A stretch of 14,098 bases of DNA from NCBI GenBank assembly GCA_937965895.1, contig CALCKS010000164.1:1-14098 (forward strand), in the 5' to 3' direction. Shown here one piece after another: positions 6,830 to 14,098 of this stretch; position 1 is the first letter of the stretch; each line of letters starts with the position of its first letter. The notes below the pieces were generated by a model. The model was not told the DNA's origin and ran no database searches. It saw only the letters and a list, made by a program, of their open reading frames with translations. The DNA comes from an uncultured Campylobacter sp. (GTDB lineage Bacteria > Campylobacterota > Campylobacteria > Campylobacterales > Campylobacteraceae). A program made the position numbers and the translations under genes.

Positions 6830-7789
6830 CTACCACCTACCGCTAGCTCCGCCTCCGCCAAAGCTGCCGCCCCCTCCGCTAAAGCCGCCCCCGGAGCTTC
6901 TGCTGCCTCCTCCGCTAGAGCTACTACTGGAGCCGCTCGACGATGATCCGCCTCCGCTACCTCCGCTACCGACCTTCACGTCTTTGACTAAGTAGAAAAA
7001 CCCAGCGGCGATCCCGAGTACGACGGCGAGTTGAGCTGTGATATCCTCGATACCGAAGCATAAATTTACAAAAAGGCCAATGATGCTAGCGACCATGACG
7101 CTAAGGCCGATATTCATGATCATATCGCCTAAAAAAGCCGATGCGATTATCGCCGCTATACCGCCCATTATCCCGTAGACCTCTATGGGCATATCATAGT
7201 CGCCCTTAGCTTCTATCTCCCCCTTAACCCCCTCATCCCCATCAAGTAGAGCGATGATCTTTTGCGTGCCTATGTTTATACCGTTTTGGATATCGCCTTT
7301 TTTAAACTCGGGTATTATGTAGTAGTTTATGATACTGCTACTAAGAGCGTCCGTTAGAGTACCTTCTAGTCCGTATCCTACCTCTATGCGTACTTGTTTG
7401 TCGTTTGGAGCTACTACTAATACTACTCCGTTATCTTTACCTTTTTGTCCTATACCCCAACGTCTAGCTAGTTCTATGGAGTACTCTTCTATTTGAGCGT
7501 TACCTAGAGATTCTATAGTAACTACTACTACTTGATTAGTGGTGTTGTTTTCGTGAGTAGCTAGTAATGTTTCTAGTTCGTCTTTTGTGCTCTGGCTTAG
7601 TACTCTTGCTTGATCTACTACCCTGCCGGTTAAGGCAGGGAAATTTGAACTCTTTTCATTTGATGTTTGAGTAGCGGTTTGTTTTACGGTTTTGTTTTGT
7701 TCAGTAGCATTATCTGCTGCCGATAAATTTATAGCCGTAAGTCCTAAAAGCGTAAAAACGCAAAATAAAGTAGATAAAATGCGTTTCAT
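6830..7789 (-). CDS. TPM-domain (YgcG-like) membrane protein, copy C, lemA-linked
   Basis: 319 residues. Residues 1-189 are identical to copy A: signal peptide, linker and TPM domain ending near IALLDGDEGVK. After that the sequences part. The hydrophobic region at about 202-270 (IEVYGIMGGIAAIIASAFLG and GIEDITAQLAVVLGIAAGFF) is only distantly like that of copy A. The tail then adds a Ser/Gly tract (repeated SSSS) before the shared ending GGGGASGRW. The start is 18 bp after the lemA stop, so it is almost certainly co-transcribed with lemA, the arrangement usual for LemA/TPM pairs. The ribosome site AAGG lies 8 bases before ATG. I take this as the ancestral position of the duplicated unit, because the lemA stop codon belongs to its leader. 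Molecular function is unknown. Confidence 0.9.
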   Translation of the reverse strand: MKRILSTLFCVFTLLGLTAINLSAADNATEQNKTVKQTATQTSNEKSSNFPALTGRVVDQARVLSQSTKDELETLLATHENNTTNQVVVVTIESLGNAQIEEYSIELARRWGIGQKGKDNGVVLVVAPNDKQVRIEVGYGLEGTLTDALSSSIINYYIIPEFKKGDIQNGINIGTQKIIALLDGDEGVKGEIEAKGDYDMPIEVYGIMGGIAAIIASAFLGDMIMNIGLSVMVASIIGLFVNLCFGIEDITAQLAVVLGIAAGFFYLVKDVKVGSGGSGGGSSSSGSSSSSSGGGSRSSGGGFSGGGGSFGGGGASGRW

Positions 7790-7814
7790 TTTTGTACCTT
7801 GGTTGGGTTATTTG
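7222..7814. repeat. 593-bp block identical to 4915-5507 (copy 2, probable donor)
   Basis: This is the partner of 4915-5507. The block ends inside the final codons of lemA (Lys codon plus TAA). The same bases at 5501-5507 have no lemA gene attached, so copying most simply ran from here to TPM-A. Confidence 0.9.
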
Positions 7815-8401
7815 GCGAATGATACGTCCGGCGCGCTTTGTTCGGTCTCGCTTGCTTCAAACGTCACGCGCGGTTTGAGCTCTGGATAAAAAATCGCGGC
7901 TATAAACTTATCCGGTATCTTGCGAAGGGCGATGTTATAGTCCTTGACCGCTGCGATATAGTCCTTTCTAGCGACTGCGATGCGATTTTCCGTACCTTCA
8001 AGCTGACTTTGAAGCGAGAGGAAATTTTGATCGGCTTTTAGCTGAGGGTAGTTCTCGGTGATGGCCATTAGCCTAGATAGCGCGCCGCCTAAAGTTTTTT
8101 GAGCGTTTTCAAACTCTTTTAGCTTAGCAGGATCGTCTAGCGAGCTAACGTCGATCGTCATTTGAGAGGCTTTGCTTCTAGCTTCGGTTACTTCTTTAAA
8201 CACGCTCTCCTCGTGGCTAGCATAGCCCTGAACCGTTTTTACCAAATTTGGGATAAGATCGGCGCGGCGTTTGTATTGGTTTTGCACCTGAGCCCATTTC
8301 TCTTTGACCGTCTCGTCGAGTACCGGAAAGGCGTTAATATACTTCATGGCGATACCGCCGATGATACCTAGGATAACTAGAAAAGCAACTAGATTTTTCA
8401 T
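7808..8401 (-). CDS. lemA: LemA family protein
   Basis: 197 residues from ATG 8401. Residues 3-20 form a hydrophobic N-terminal anchor (NLVAFLVILGIIGGIAMKY). The family core follows: NAFPVLDETVKEKWAQVQNQ, YKRRADLIPNLVKTVQGY and the coiled-coil-like helices EVTEARSKAS and ENAQKTLGGALSRLMAITENYPQLKA, then FYPELKPRVTFEA. Length and motif order match bacterial LemA, a membrane-tethered helical protein of unknown molecular role that is often encoded with TPM or M48-protease genes. The frame is open 13 codons further upstream, but AAGGAGC sits six bases before ATG 8401 and the hydrophobic anchor begins there, so the shorter start is preferred. It leads the minus-strand cluster lemA-TPM-C-TPM-B-TPM-A. 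Confidence 0.92.
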   Translation of the reverse strand: MKNLVAFLVILGIIGGIAMKYINAFPVLDETVKEKWAQVQNQYKRRADLIPNLVKTVQGYASHEESVFKEVTEARSKASQMTIDVSSLDDPAKLKEFENAQKTLGGALSRLMAITENYPQLKADQNFLSLQSQLEGTENRIAVARKDYIAAVKDYNIALRKIPDKFIAAIFYPELKPRVTFEASETEQSAPDVSFAK

Positions 8402-8431
8402 GGGTGCTCCTTGAAAAGATTTTCTATCTCC

Positions 8432-8437
8432 ATTATA
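8432..8437 (-). promoter_or_regulatory. -10 box of the lemA-TPM operon
   Basis: The minus strand reads TGTATAATG here, an exact TATAAT preceded by TG, 31 bp upstream of lemA ATG 8401. The -35 region is AT-rich without consensus, as is usual in Campylobacter. Confidence 0.6.
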
Positions 8438-8536
8438 CATCTAAATACATTTAAAAGTAATAATTTTTAAATAAATTTTACATTGTGTTAAACATATACC
8501 TAAAAATTTCCCTAAAAATAAAAATTTGGAGCAAAA

Positions 8537-8565
8537 AAGTAATATGCTAAATTTGCATATTACTT
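8537..8565. repeat. 11-bp inverted repeat upstream of the first formate dehydrogenase
   Basis: AAGTAATATGC (8537-8547) and GCATATTACTT (8555-8565) are perfect complements around a 7-nt TAAATTT spacer. On the minus strand the dyad is followed by six T, but no minus-strand gene precedes it. A regulator site for the plus-strand dehydrogenase (56 bp upstream of its -10) is more likely than a terminator. Confidence 0.55.
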
Positions 8566-8569
8566 AAAT

Positions 8570-8583
8570 AATTCTTAAGAATT
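8570..8583. repeat. 14-bp perfect palindrome AATTCTTAAGAATT
   Basis: This self-complementary site lies four bases after the larger dyad and 37 bp upstream of the -10 box of the formate dehydrogenase. Its position just upstream of the -35 region would suit an activator. The binding protein is unknown. Confidence 0.45.
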
Positions 8584-8620
8584 TATACTAATTTTAAAAC
8601 TAAATTTATATTTGCCATTG

Positions 8621-8626
8621 TATAAT
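8621..8626 (+). promoter_or_regulatory. -10 box of the first formate dehydrogenase gene
   Basis: TTGTATAAT contains an exact TATAAT 38 bp upstream of ATG 8665, with an AT-rich upstream region and no clear -35. AAGGAG (8654-8659) five bases before the ATG is a strong ribosome site. Confidence 0.6.
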
Positions 8627-8664
8627 AATCTCATAAATTTCAGTAATACCAGAAAGGAGCGAAA

Positions 8665-10908
8665 ATGGAAGAGATAGTAAAGACTACCTGTCCATATTGC
8701 GGTACGGGCTGCGGCATCGATCTTATCGTGCAAAACGGTAGAATCGTAGACGCCAAACCTAGCAAAGACCACCACGTAAACGACGGCGAACTTTGCCTAA
8801 AAGGAATGTTCGGTTGGGAGTTCGTAAACTCTCCTAAACGCTTAAGCCGACCGATGATGAGAAAGCTAAACGGCGTCTACGACAAGCGCGGCGAGCTTGA
8901 AGAAGTGAGTTTTGAGGAGGTTTATGATTTCCTCGCGGATAAATTTAAATCCACCGTCGCAAAATACGGCCCAAACTCGATCATGGGCTTTAGCTCTGCG
9001 CGCTCAAATAACGAAGACAACTACGTTTTCCAGAAATTTTTCCGCGCCCAGGGCAGCAACAACGTCGATCACTGCGCTCGTCTTTGACACGCTCCTACAG
9101 TGGCAGGTCTTGCCAGCACGCTAGGAAACGGAACGATGACTAATGATTTGGTCGAATTTGCGACCGACACGGACGTATTTTTACTCATCGGTACCAACAC
9201 GAGCGAGTGTCACCCGATCATCGCTATGCAGATGCAGCGCGGCCTTCAGCGAGGTGCCAAGATGATCGTCGTAGATCCAAAGCGCACCGATATGGCTAAA
9301 AAAGCCGATATTTTCTTGCAAATCCCGATCGGAGCGAATATCAAAACGCTAAATACGATGATGCACGTCATAATCGCCGAAAATTTGCAAGATAGCGAGT
9401 TTATCGAGAAGTACTCCGAGGGATTTGAATATCTAAAAGAAGCGGTTAAGGACTTTACGCCCGAGCGTTTCGAGCGCGAAACCGGCGTAAAAAAAGAGCT
9501 CATCATAGAGGCGGCTAGAATGTATGCTAAAGCAGGCGCGGCGGCGATTTGCTACACGATGGGTATCACGCAGTTTAGCGACGGCACGTCAAACGTCTTT
9601 TCGCTATCAAATTTAGCCGTTTTAACGGGAAATTTAGGCAAAAAGGGTGCCGGCGTAAATCCTCTGCGCGGTCAAAACAACGTCCAAGGCGCATGCGACA
9701 TGGGCGCGCTGCCTAACGTCATCCCGGCCGGCGCGGTAAACTCGACCTACGCGCAGGAGCAAGCACGCAAAGTATGGCACTTTGAGCTAAATCCGGTTCC
9801 GGGCTTTAAGCTAACGCAAGCGCCGGATAAAATGGATAGCGGCGAGCTAAAAGTCCTCTACGTCTACGGCGAAAACCCCGTAATGAGCGACCCGTGGACC
9901 GAGCACTTCGTCCACGCCGTACATCACCTAGACTGCTTTATCGTGCAGGATCTTTTCTTTACCGAGAGCGCCCATAAGGCCGATGTGGTGCTACCTGCCG
10001 CGGGCTGGGGCGAAAAGGACGGAACCTTTATCAACACCTCTCGCCGCGTTCAACGCACTCGCAAGGCTAGCGAACCCGTTAGCGGCGTGGAACCCGACTG
10101 GAAAGTCGTTTGTAACATCGCAAACCGCATGGGGCTAGAGGGATTTGATTTTGCTAGCCCTGAGCAAATTTGGAACGAGCTAAGGGAGCTTATGCCTAAA
10201 TTTTTCGGCGGTATCAGCTACTATAGACTAGGCAAGCTAGGCGGTATCAGCTGGCCGTGCCCCGACGAGGAGCATCCGGGTACGCCCGTGCTTTACGCAG
10301 ATCACAAGTCTATGCTGCCTGGCGGTAAATTCCGATTTGCGCCGGTGCTTTACGTAGAGGATAAAAATGAACGTGCAAAAGCTGAAGCCGAATTTAGAGC
10401 CAAGATGAATATCCCGGACGGCTATCCGGTCGGTAGCGGAGCGCTTAGCGAAGTACCAGACGAGGTATATCCGTGCCTATTTACGACCGGACGCAAGGTC
10501 TATCACTACCACACGGGCACGATGACTAGAGAGTGTCCTGCTCTAGAGTACGGTGCTGGCGTAGAAGGCGCGCTCATCGAGGTAAGTCCCGATATCGCTC
10601 GCGAGAGGGAGCTGGAAGAGGGCTGCTACGCGCTCGTGCAAAACAAACGCGGTCAGATAGCGGCCAAGCTTCGCGTAAATCCGGATCTAAAAGAAGGCAC
10701 GATATTTACGACCTTCCACTATAGCGAGGCCGACGGTAACGAGCTAGCAAACGCCGGCGATCCCGATCCGCTCTCAGGCATCACACCGCTAAAGATGACG
10801 ATAGCAAATATCAGACGTCTAAGCGAAGAGGAATTTATCAAATTTAGAGAGCAAAACGAGATGTCGATGCACTCGGCAAATCCGTATTTGTCGCCTGTTA
10901 GAGCGTAA
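8665..10908 (+). CDS. fdhF: Formate dehydrogenase catalytic subunit, FdhF-like selenoprotein (UGA = Sec141)
   Basis: 747 residues when TGA 9085-9087 is read as selenocysteine; without readthrough the gene appears as two pieces. The context DHCAR-L-U-HAPTVAGLA matches the Sec site of E. coli formate dehydrogenase H, and a SECIS-like hairpin follows. The N-terminus binds a [4Fe-4S] cluster through Cys9, Cys12, Cys16 and Cys44 (CPYCGTGC, then LCLKG with Lys46). The middle binds the bis-molybdopterin cofactor (LIGTNTSECHP, VVDPKRTDMAKKAD, LRGQNNVQGACDMG, ADVVLPAAGWGEKDGTF). The C-terminal dinucleotide-binding domain holds TGRKVYHYHTGTMTR. It oxidises formate to CO2. There is no Tat signal, so it is probably cytoplasmic. 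No electron-transfer partner is adjacent, so its partner (hydrogenase, NAD- or ferredoxin-linked) is unknown. It is somewhat longer than E. coli FdhF. Confidence 0.93.
9085..9125 (+). promoter_or_regulatory. SECIS element directing Sec insertion at UGA 9085-9087
   Basis: Starting 18 nt after the UGA is GGTCT (9106-9110), closed by TGGCA (9101-9105) and TGCCA (9111-9115). A lower stem CCTA (9094-9097)/TAGG (9122-9125) is possible. The GGUCU loop and 18-nt spacing equal those of the E. coli fdhF SECIS as I recall it, so SelB-dependent readthrough is expected. Confidence 0.88.
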
Positions 10909-10912
10909 ATTT

Positions 10913-10933
10913 AGGGCGGGAGACCGCCCTTTC
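10913..10933 (+). terminator. Intrinsic terminator of fdhF
   Basis: AGGGCGG (10913-10919), loop GAGA and CCGCCCT (10924-10930) form a 7-bp GC-rich stem followed by TTCT, five bases past the TAA stop. It is the clearest Rho-independent terminator in the window. Confidence 0.85.
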
Positions 10934-10973
10934 TACTTAAATTTATCCATTTTTATTTTAAATTTACCCGCAT

Positions 10974-11078
10974 TCAAATTTGACGAACTATCTATGTAAA
11001 TTTAATGAAGCTAAAGAAGTATGAGTCAAATTTAACGAACTATCCATGTAAAATTTAATGAAGTTAAAAAGGCATGAG
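10974..11078. repeat. Two tandem copies of a 52/53-bp repeat
   Basis: Unit 1 (10974-11025) and unit 2 (11026-11078) both start TCAAATTT(G/A)ACGAACTAT and end ATGAG. They differ by about six substitutions and one inserted A. A third start (TCAAATTTGACG) follows at 11079. No reading frame or known family is recognised. It lies between convergent genes. Confidence 0.8.
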
Positions 11079-11079
11079 T

Positions 11080-11112
11080 CAAATTTGACGCAGCCAAACC
11101 GCGTCAAATTTG
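11080..11112. terminator. 12-bp stem hairpin between convergent genes, possible fdhB terminator
   Basis: CAAATTTGACGC (11080-11091) and GCGTCAAATTTG (11101-11112) are perfect complements with a 9-nt loop. It lies 42 bp past the fdhB stop on the minus strand. No T-run follows, so it may act as an mRNA 3' end stabiliser or a weak bidirectional terminator. Confidence 0.5.
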
Positions 11113-11154
11113 GTGTAATAGTTCGCCCCGCCAAAGCGAGCGGAGCTGATAAAT

Positions 11155-11796
11155 TTAGAAGCTGTATTTTAGCCTATCGCCAGCGTAATAAGCGAGCTTC
11201 CAGGTCGGAGTTTGCTTTAGGTCTTTAAAGCCGTAGCCGCGAGCCTTGACTCTATCGCCGTAGATTTTTTCTATCATTGCAGATTCACCTACTAGCAGCG
11301 CCTTTGTCGAGCACATAGCGGCACAAACCGGCACTTTGCCTTCGGAAATTCTATCCTGGCCGTACTCTTCGCGCTCTGCTTCGCTATTTGTCGGTAGCGG
11401 ACCGCCTGCGCACATCGTGCACTTATCCATCGAACCTTTGGCGCCAAACACTCCCTCGCGCGGGAACTGAGGCGCGCCGAACGGACACGCGTATAGGCAG
11501 TATCCGCAGCCGATACAGATATCTTTGTCGTGTAGTACGACGCCGTCTGCTCTGATATAAAAGCAATCAACCGGGCAAACGAGGGAGCACGGAGCGTCCT
11601 CGCAGTGCATGCAAGCTATCGAAGTTGAGATCTCTTTGCCTGGCACACCCTCGTTTAGCGTGATGACGCGGCGGCGGCGGATACCAAGAGGCAGCTCGTG
11701 AGCCTCGTCGCAAGCCACCGCGCAGCCGTTACAGTCGATACATCTATCGTCGTCGCAGTAAAATTTAAGTCTATTATTATCGTTAAATTCGCTCAT
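11155..11796 (-). CDS. fdhB: Formate dehydrogenase iron-sulfur subunit
   Basis: 213 residues. Four ferredoxin-type cysteine groups are visible: CIDCNGCAVAC (Cys19, 22, 25, 29), CMHCEDAPCSLVC (62, 65, 70, 74), CIGCGYCLYAC (94, 97, 100, 104) and CTMC (126, 129) completed by CAAMC further on. This is the four-[4Fe-4S] pattern of FdhB/HybA-type electron-transfer subunits that carry electrons from the molybdenum site to a cytochrome b or quinone. There is no signal peptide and, unlike E. coli FdnH, no C-terminal membrane helix; export would be by piggyback with Tat-exported FdhA, as known for the family. The start lies one base after the fdhA stop, so the pair is tightly coupled. No fdhC follows on the 3' side. 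The upstream ribosome site is weak (AAAAGG). Confidence 0.93.
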   Translation of the reverse strand: MSEFNDNNRLKFYCDDDRCIDCNGCAVACDEAHELPLGIRRRRVITLNEGVPGKEISTSIACMHCEDAPCSLVCPVDCFYIRADGVVLHDKDICIGCGYCLYACPFGAPQFPREGVFGAKGSMDKCTMCAGGPLPTNSEAEREEYGQDRISEGKVPVCAAMCSTKALLVGESAMIEKIYGDRVKARGYGFKDLKQTPTWKLAYYAGDRLKYSF

Positions 11797-11797
11797 T

Positions 11798-14098
11798 TTA
11801 CGCCTTTTCTATGCGGCATAGACCGCTTTTTGTTTCTGGGATTTGAGTGACTATATCGTAGCCGTAGTTGGTGACGGTATTTGCGCACTCGCCTACCGCA
11901 TAAGGCCTTGTGCCGTCAGGGAAATTACCCGTCATATCGACGCCCTGCATGTATCCAGCCCAGTGAAACGGCAAGAATATAGTATCTGGTTTAACCGACG
12001 GTACGACTCTAGCGCGTACCTTTATTTTCGTGCCTTCAGGCGCATGAATCCATACGAAATCCCAGTGTTTAATGCCGTGTTTAGCCGCAAGCTCAGGGTG
12101 GATATCCGCAAACATCTCAGGCGTCAAGCGGCTTAGATACATACTAGCGCGCGTCTCCATGCCCGCACCGCTAAAGTTTACAAGGCGTCCCGTAGTCAAA
12201 TTTATCGGGAATTCTTTCGAGAAGTCCTTACTTAGCTGTAAGCTCTTATACTTCGTAAATACGCGGTAGTGGTTCGGCTTGTCCTCAAAGCTCGGATACT
12301 TCTGCGCAAGGTCTTGGCGAGGCGTATGTAGCGGCTCTCTGTGCTGCGGTATCTGATCGACGAATGTCCAAACTATCGCTCTAGCTCTTGCGTTGCCGTA
12401 CGGAGCGATGCCCTTTTCCATGCATTTTTCAGCGATTATACCGCTAGCGTCGGTTGCCCACGTCGCTCCCATTTTTTCGCGCTCTTCATCAGTTAGCGTT
12501 ATGCCTAGTATCTTTTCGATATTATCTTTTTTGATCTCCGGATATCCGCCGCTTTGAGCGCCGCCTACAGGCGCGCTACCGTCGCCAGCTAGCTGATTTA
12601 CGCCGTTATGCTCTAGGCCGAAGCGGTTTCTAAAGCCCATGCCACCTTGCATTACCGGTTTATTTATATCGTATAAATTTGGACTACCAGGGTGCTTTTC
12701 CGTCCAGCAAGGCCACGGCAAGCCGTAGTATTCGCCGGCTACCTCGGTACCCTCTTTGCCCATTAGCGTTTTTTCGTCAAATTTATCCCAGTTAGCTTGA
12801 TGGCGTTTTAGGCGCTCCGGCGTCCAGCCCGTTAAACCGATGCTTTTTACGATGCTAGCGATCTCGCGAGTAGCTGCTTCAGGCCACTCGATCTTGCCTT
12901 CGGAGTCTCTGATCGTGCGAGTTAGCTCATCGTAAAAGCCTATTCTCTTTGCAAGCTCAAATAAAATTTCTTGATCGGGCATACTCTCAAACAAAGGCTC
13001 TACAACCTGGCTTCTCCACTGGCCGCTGCGGTTTGTAGCTACGACCGTGCCGCCACCCTCAAACTGCGTCGCCGCAGGTAGTAGATATACGTCGTCTTTT
13101 TTATTTGTTATAACGCCGGCGTCGTTTACGAAAGGATCAAGCAGTACCAAAAGCTCAAGCCCGTCAAGACCCTCTTGTACTTTTGCTTGTTGCGCTGTTG
13201 AAGTTATACCATTGCCGATAACCACAAGTGCTTTTAGGCTATCGCCAGCGTTTTCTATCGGGTCGTTGCCGTTTTTGCCGTCAAGTACGCCAGCCCACCA
13301 GCGAGCTAGAGTAAATCCTGGCTTAAACATCCATTCAGGTTTTACGAAATTTCCTTGTAACCACTCGTAGTCTACTTTCCACATTTTAGCGAAGTATTTC
13401 CAGGTGGCTTCGTTTTTGGCGTAGTATCCAGGCAAGCTATCTGGCGCGTTTGCCATGTCGCTAGCGCCTTGAACGTTATCGTGACCGCGCAAGATGTTGC
13501 AGCCGCCGCCTGATACGCCCATATTTCCTAGTATTAGTTGCAGGATCGGAGCGATACGAGTGTTTGAGCTGCCTATGGTGTGCTGAGTTAGACCCATCGC
13601 CCAAACAACTGATCCCGGGCGGTTTTTCGCAAAAACTTCCGTTATCTCTTTTAGCGTCGCAGCCGGTACTCCAGTTACGTCTTCTACCACTTCAGGAGTC
13701 CATTTTGCAGCCTCTTTGCGGATTTCATCGATACCGTACGTGCGATCATCTATAAATTTTTTATCTTCCCAGCCGTTTTCAAAGATGAGATTCATCATAC
13801 CGTACATAAAAGGTATGTCCGTGCCTGGGCGAATTTGAGCGAAATAATCAGCCTTTGCAGCAGTTCTCGTGTATCTTGGATCGACCACAATCAGCTTCGT
13901 GCCGTTATTTTCCTTCGCTTTTAGAAAATGCCTAAATCCTACCGGGTGGTTTACAGCCGGATTTGCGCCGATTATAAAGATAGACTTCGCGTTTTGGATA
14001 TCTCCAAGGTGATTAGTCATAGCTCCATAACCCCACGTATTCGCCACACCGGCGACTGTTGCGCTATGTCAAATTCTAGCTTGGTGATCTAGGTTGTT
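11798..14098 (-). CDS. fdhA: Respiratory formate dehydrogenase catalytic subunit, selenoprotein, N-terminus beyond window
   Basis: The frame runs from the right edge to TAA 11800-11798, giving 766 visible residues including Sec at TGA 14071-14069. The context NNLDHQARI-U-HSATVAGVANTWGYGAMTNH is the Sec site of the Wolinella/Campylobacter FdhA family, so the TGA is not a stop and GTG 14047 is not a start. Molybdopterin-binding segments follow (IFIIGANPAVNHPVG, VVDPRYTRTAAKADYF, LRGHDNVQGASDM), with a C-terminal dinucleotide-binding domain (TTGRLVNFSGAGMETRASMY). Family members are about 930 residues, so roughly 170 residues (Tat signal and Cys-rich cluster site) should lie outside. The enzyme normally works in the periplasm with FdhB and the cytochrome b FdhC, feeding formate electrons to menaquinone. 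Homology to the convergent FdhF-like enzyme is limited, so they are distinct types. Confidence 0.93.
14041..14071 (-). promoter_or_regulatory. SECIS-like element for the fdhA UGA
   Basis: On the minus strand, 18 nt after TGA (14071-14069), GGTGT (14050-14046) is closed by TCGCC (14055-14051) and GGCGA (14045-14041), a perfect 5-bp stem. Spacing and shape match the fdhF element in this window; the loop differs by one base (GGUGU against GGUCU). Confidence 0.82.

Noticed and set aside
8402..8440. LemA start at 8440
   Set aside because: The added 13 residues are polar and overlap the promoter -10 box, while AAGGAGC and the hydrophobic anchor support ATG 8401.
8537..8565. Minus-strand intrinsic terminator (stem plus T-run)
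   Set aside because: No minus-strand gene lies upstream to be terminated and the stem is AT-rich; a regulatory dyad is more plausible.
9085..9087. TGA as a nonsense mutation making the first formate dehydrogenase a pseudogene
   Set aside because: The codon sits at the catalytic Sec position, is followed by a SECIS-shaped hairpin, and the frame continues intact to the end of the protein.
10974..11112. Tandem units as a CRISPR array
   Set aside because: Only two diverged 52/53-bp units directly abut, without unique spacers or cas genes.
14045..14047. GTG 14047 as the start of the second formate dehydrogenase
   Set aside because: The upstream frame encodes conserved FdhA sequence through another in-frame TGA at the Sec site, so the gene continues beyond the window.

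Overview
The window looks like a Campylobacter chromosome of the oral, anaerobic type (rectus/showae/curvus/concisus-like). This is inferred from dense AAATTT-centred motifs between genes, Campylobacter-style FdhA/FdhB proteins, AT-rich TATAAT promoters and short intergenic gaps. No tRNA, rRNA, CRISPR array, transposase or phage gene is visible, and no gene-free stretch exceeds about 270 bases.

Left part (1-4268). A minus-strand operon runs from a MerR-type regulator, with an apparent second MerR-like helix-turn-helix, into a large Aas-type protein. That protein joins an LplT-like transporter, a PlsC acyltransferase and the start of an acyl-ACP synthetase, and it leaves the window on the left. 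The two genes overlap by ATGA. Divergent from them is an amidohydrolase with a repetitive, Asn-Leu-rich N-terminal extension. Its promoter is near-consensus, and the -10 box lies inside a perfect 14+14 bp inverted repeat.

Middle part (4269-8401). A minus-strand cluster runs lemA -> TPM-C -> TPM-B -> TPM-A: a LemA protein followed by three secreted or membrane-anchored TPM-domain (YgcG-like) proteins with Gly-rich tails. The outer two TPM genes share a 593-bp block with no difference I could find, which begins inside the lemA stop codon. Their middle parts are unrelated at DNA level and their 3' ends nearly match. This mosaic indicates recent duplication or gene conversion, with the lemA-linked copy as the probable source.

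Right part (8402-14098). Two selenocysteine formate dehydrogenases converge. The first (8665-10908, +) is a cytoplasmic FdhF-like enzyme read through an in-frame UGA at codon 141. The second is the catalytic subunit of a respiratory FdhA (minus, N-terminus beyond the right edge), followed one base later by its Fe-S subunit FdhB. Both UGA codons are followed, after exactly 18 nt, by a GGUNU loop closed by a 5-bp stem, the layout of the bacterial SECIS element. Simple ORF calling splits or truncates both genes. No fdhC membrane anchor follows fdhB. The gap between the convergent genes carries an intrinsic terminator, a 52/53-bp tandem repeat and a 12-bp-stem hairpin.
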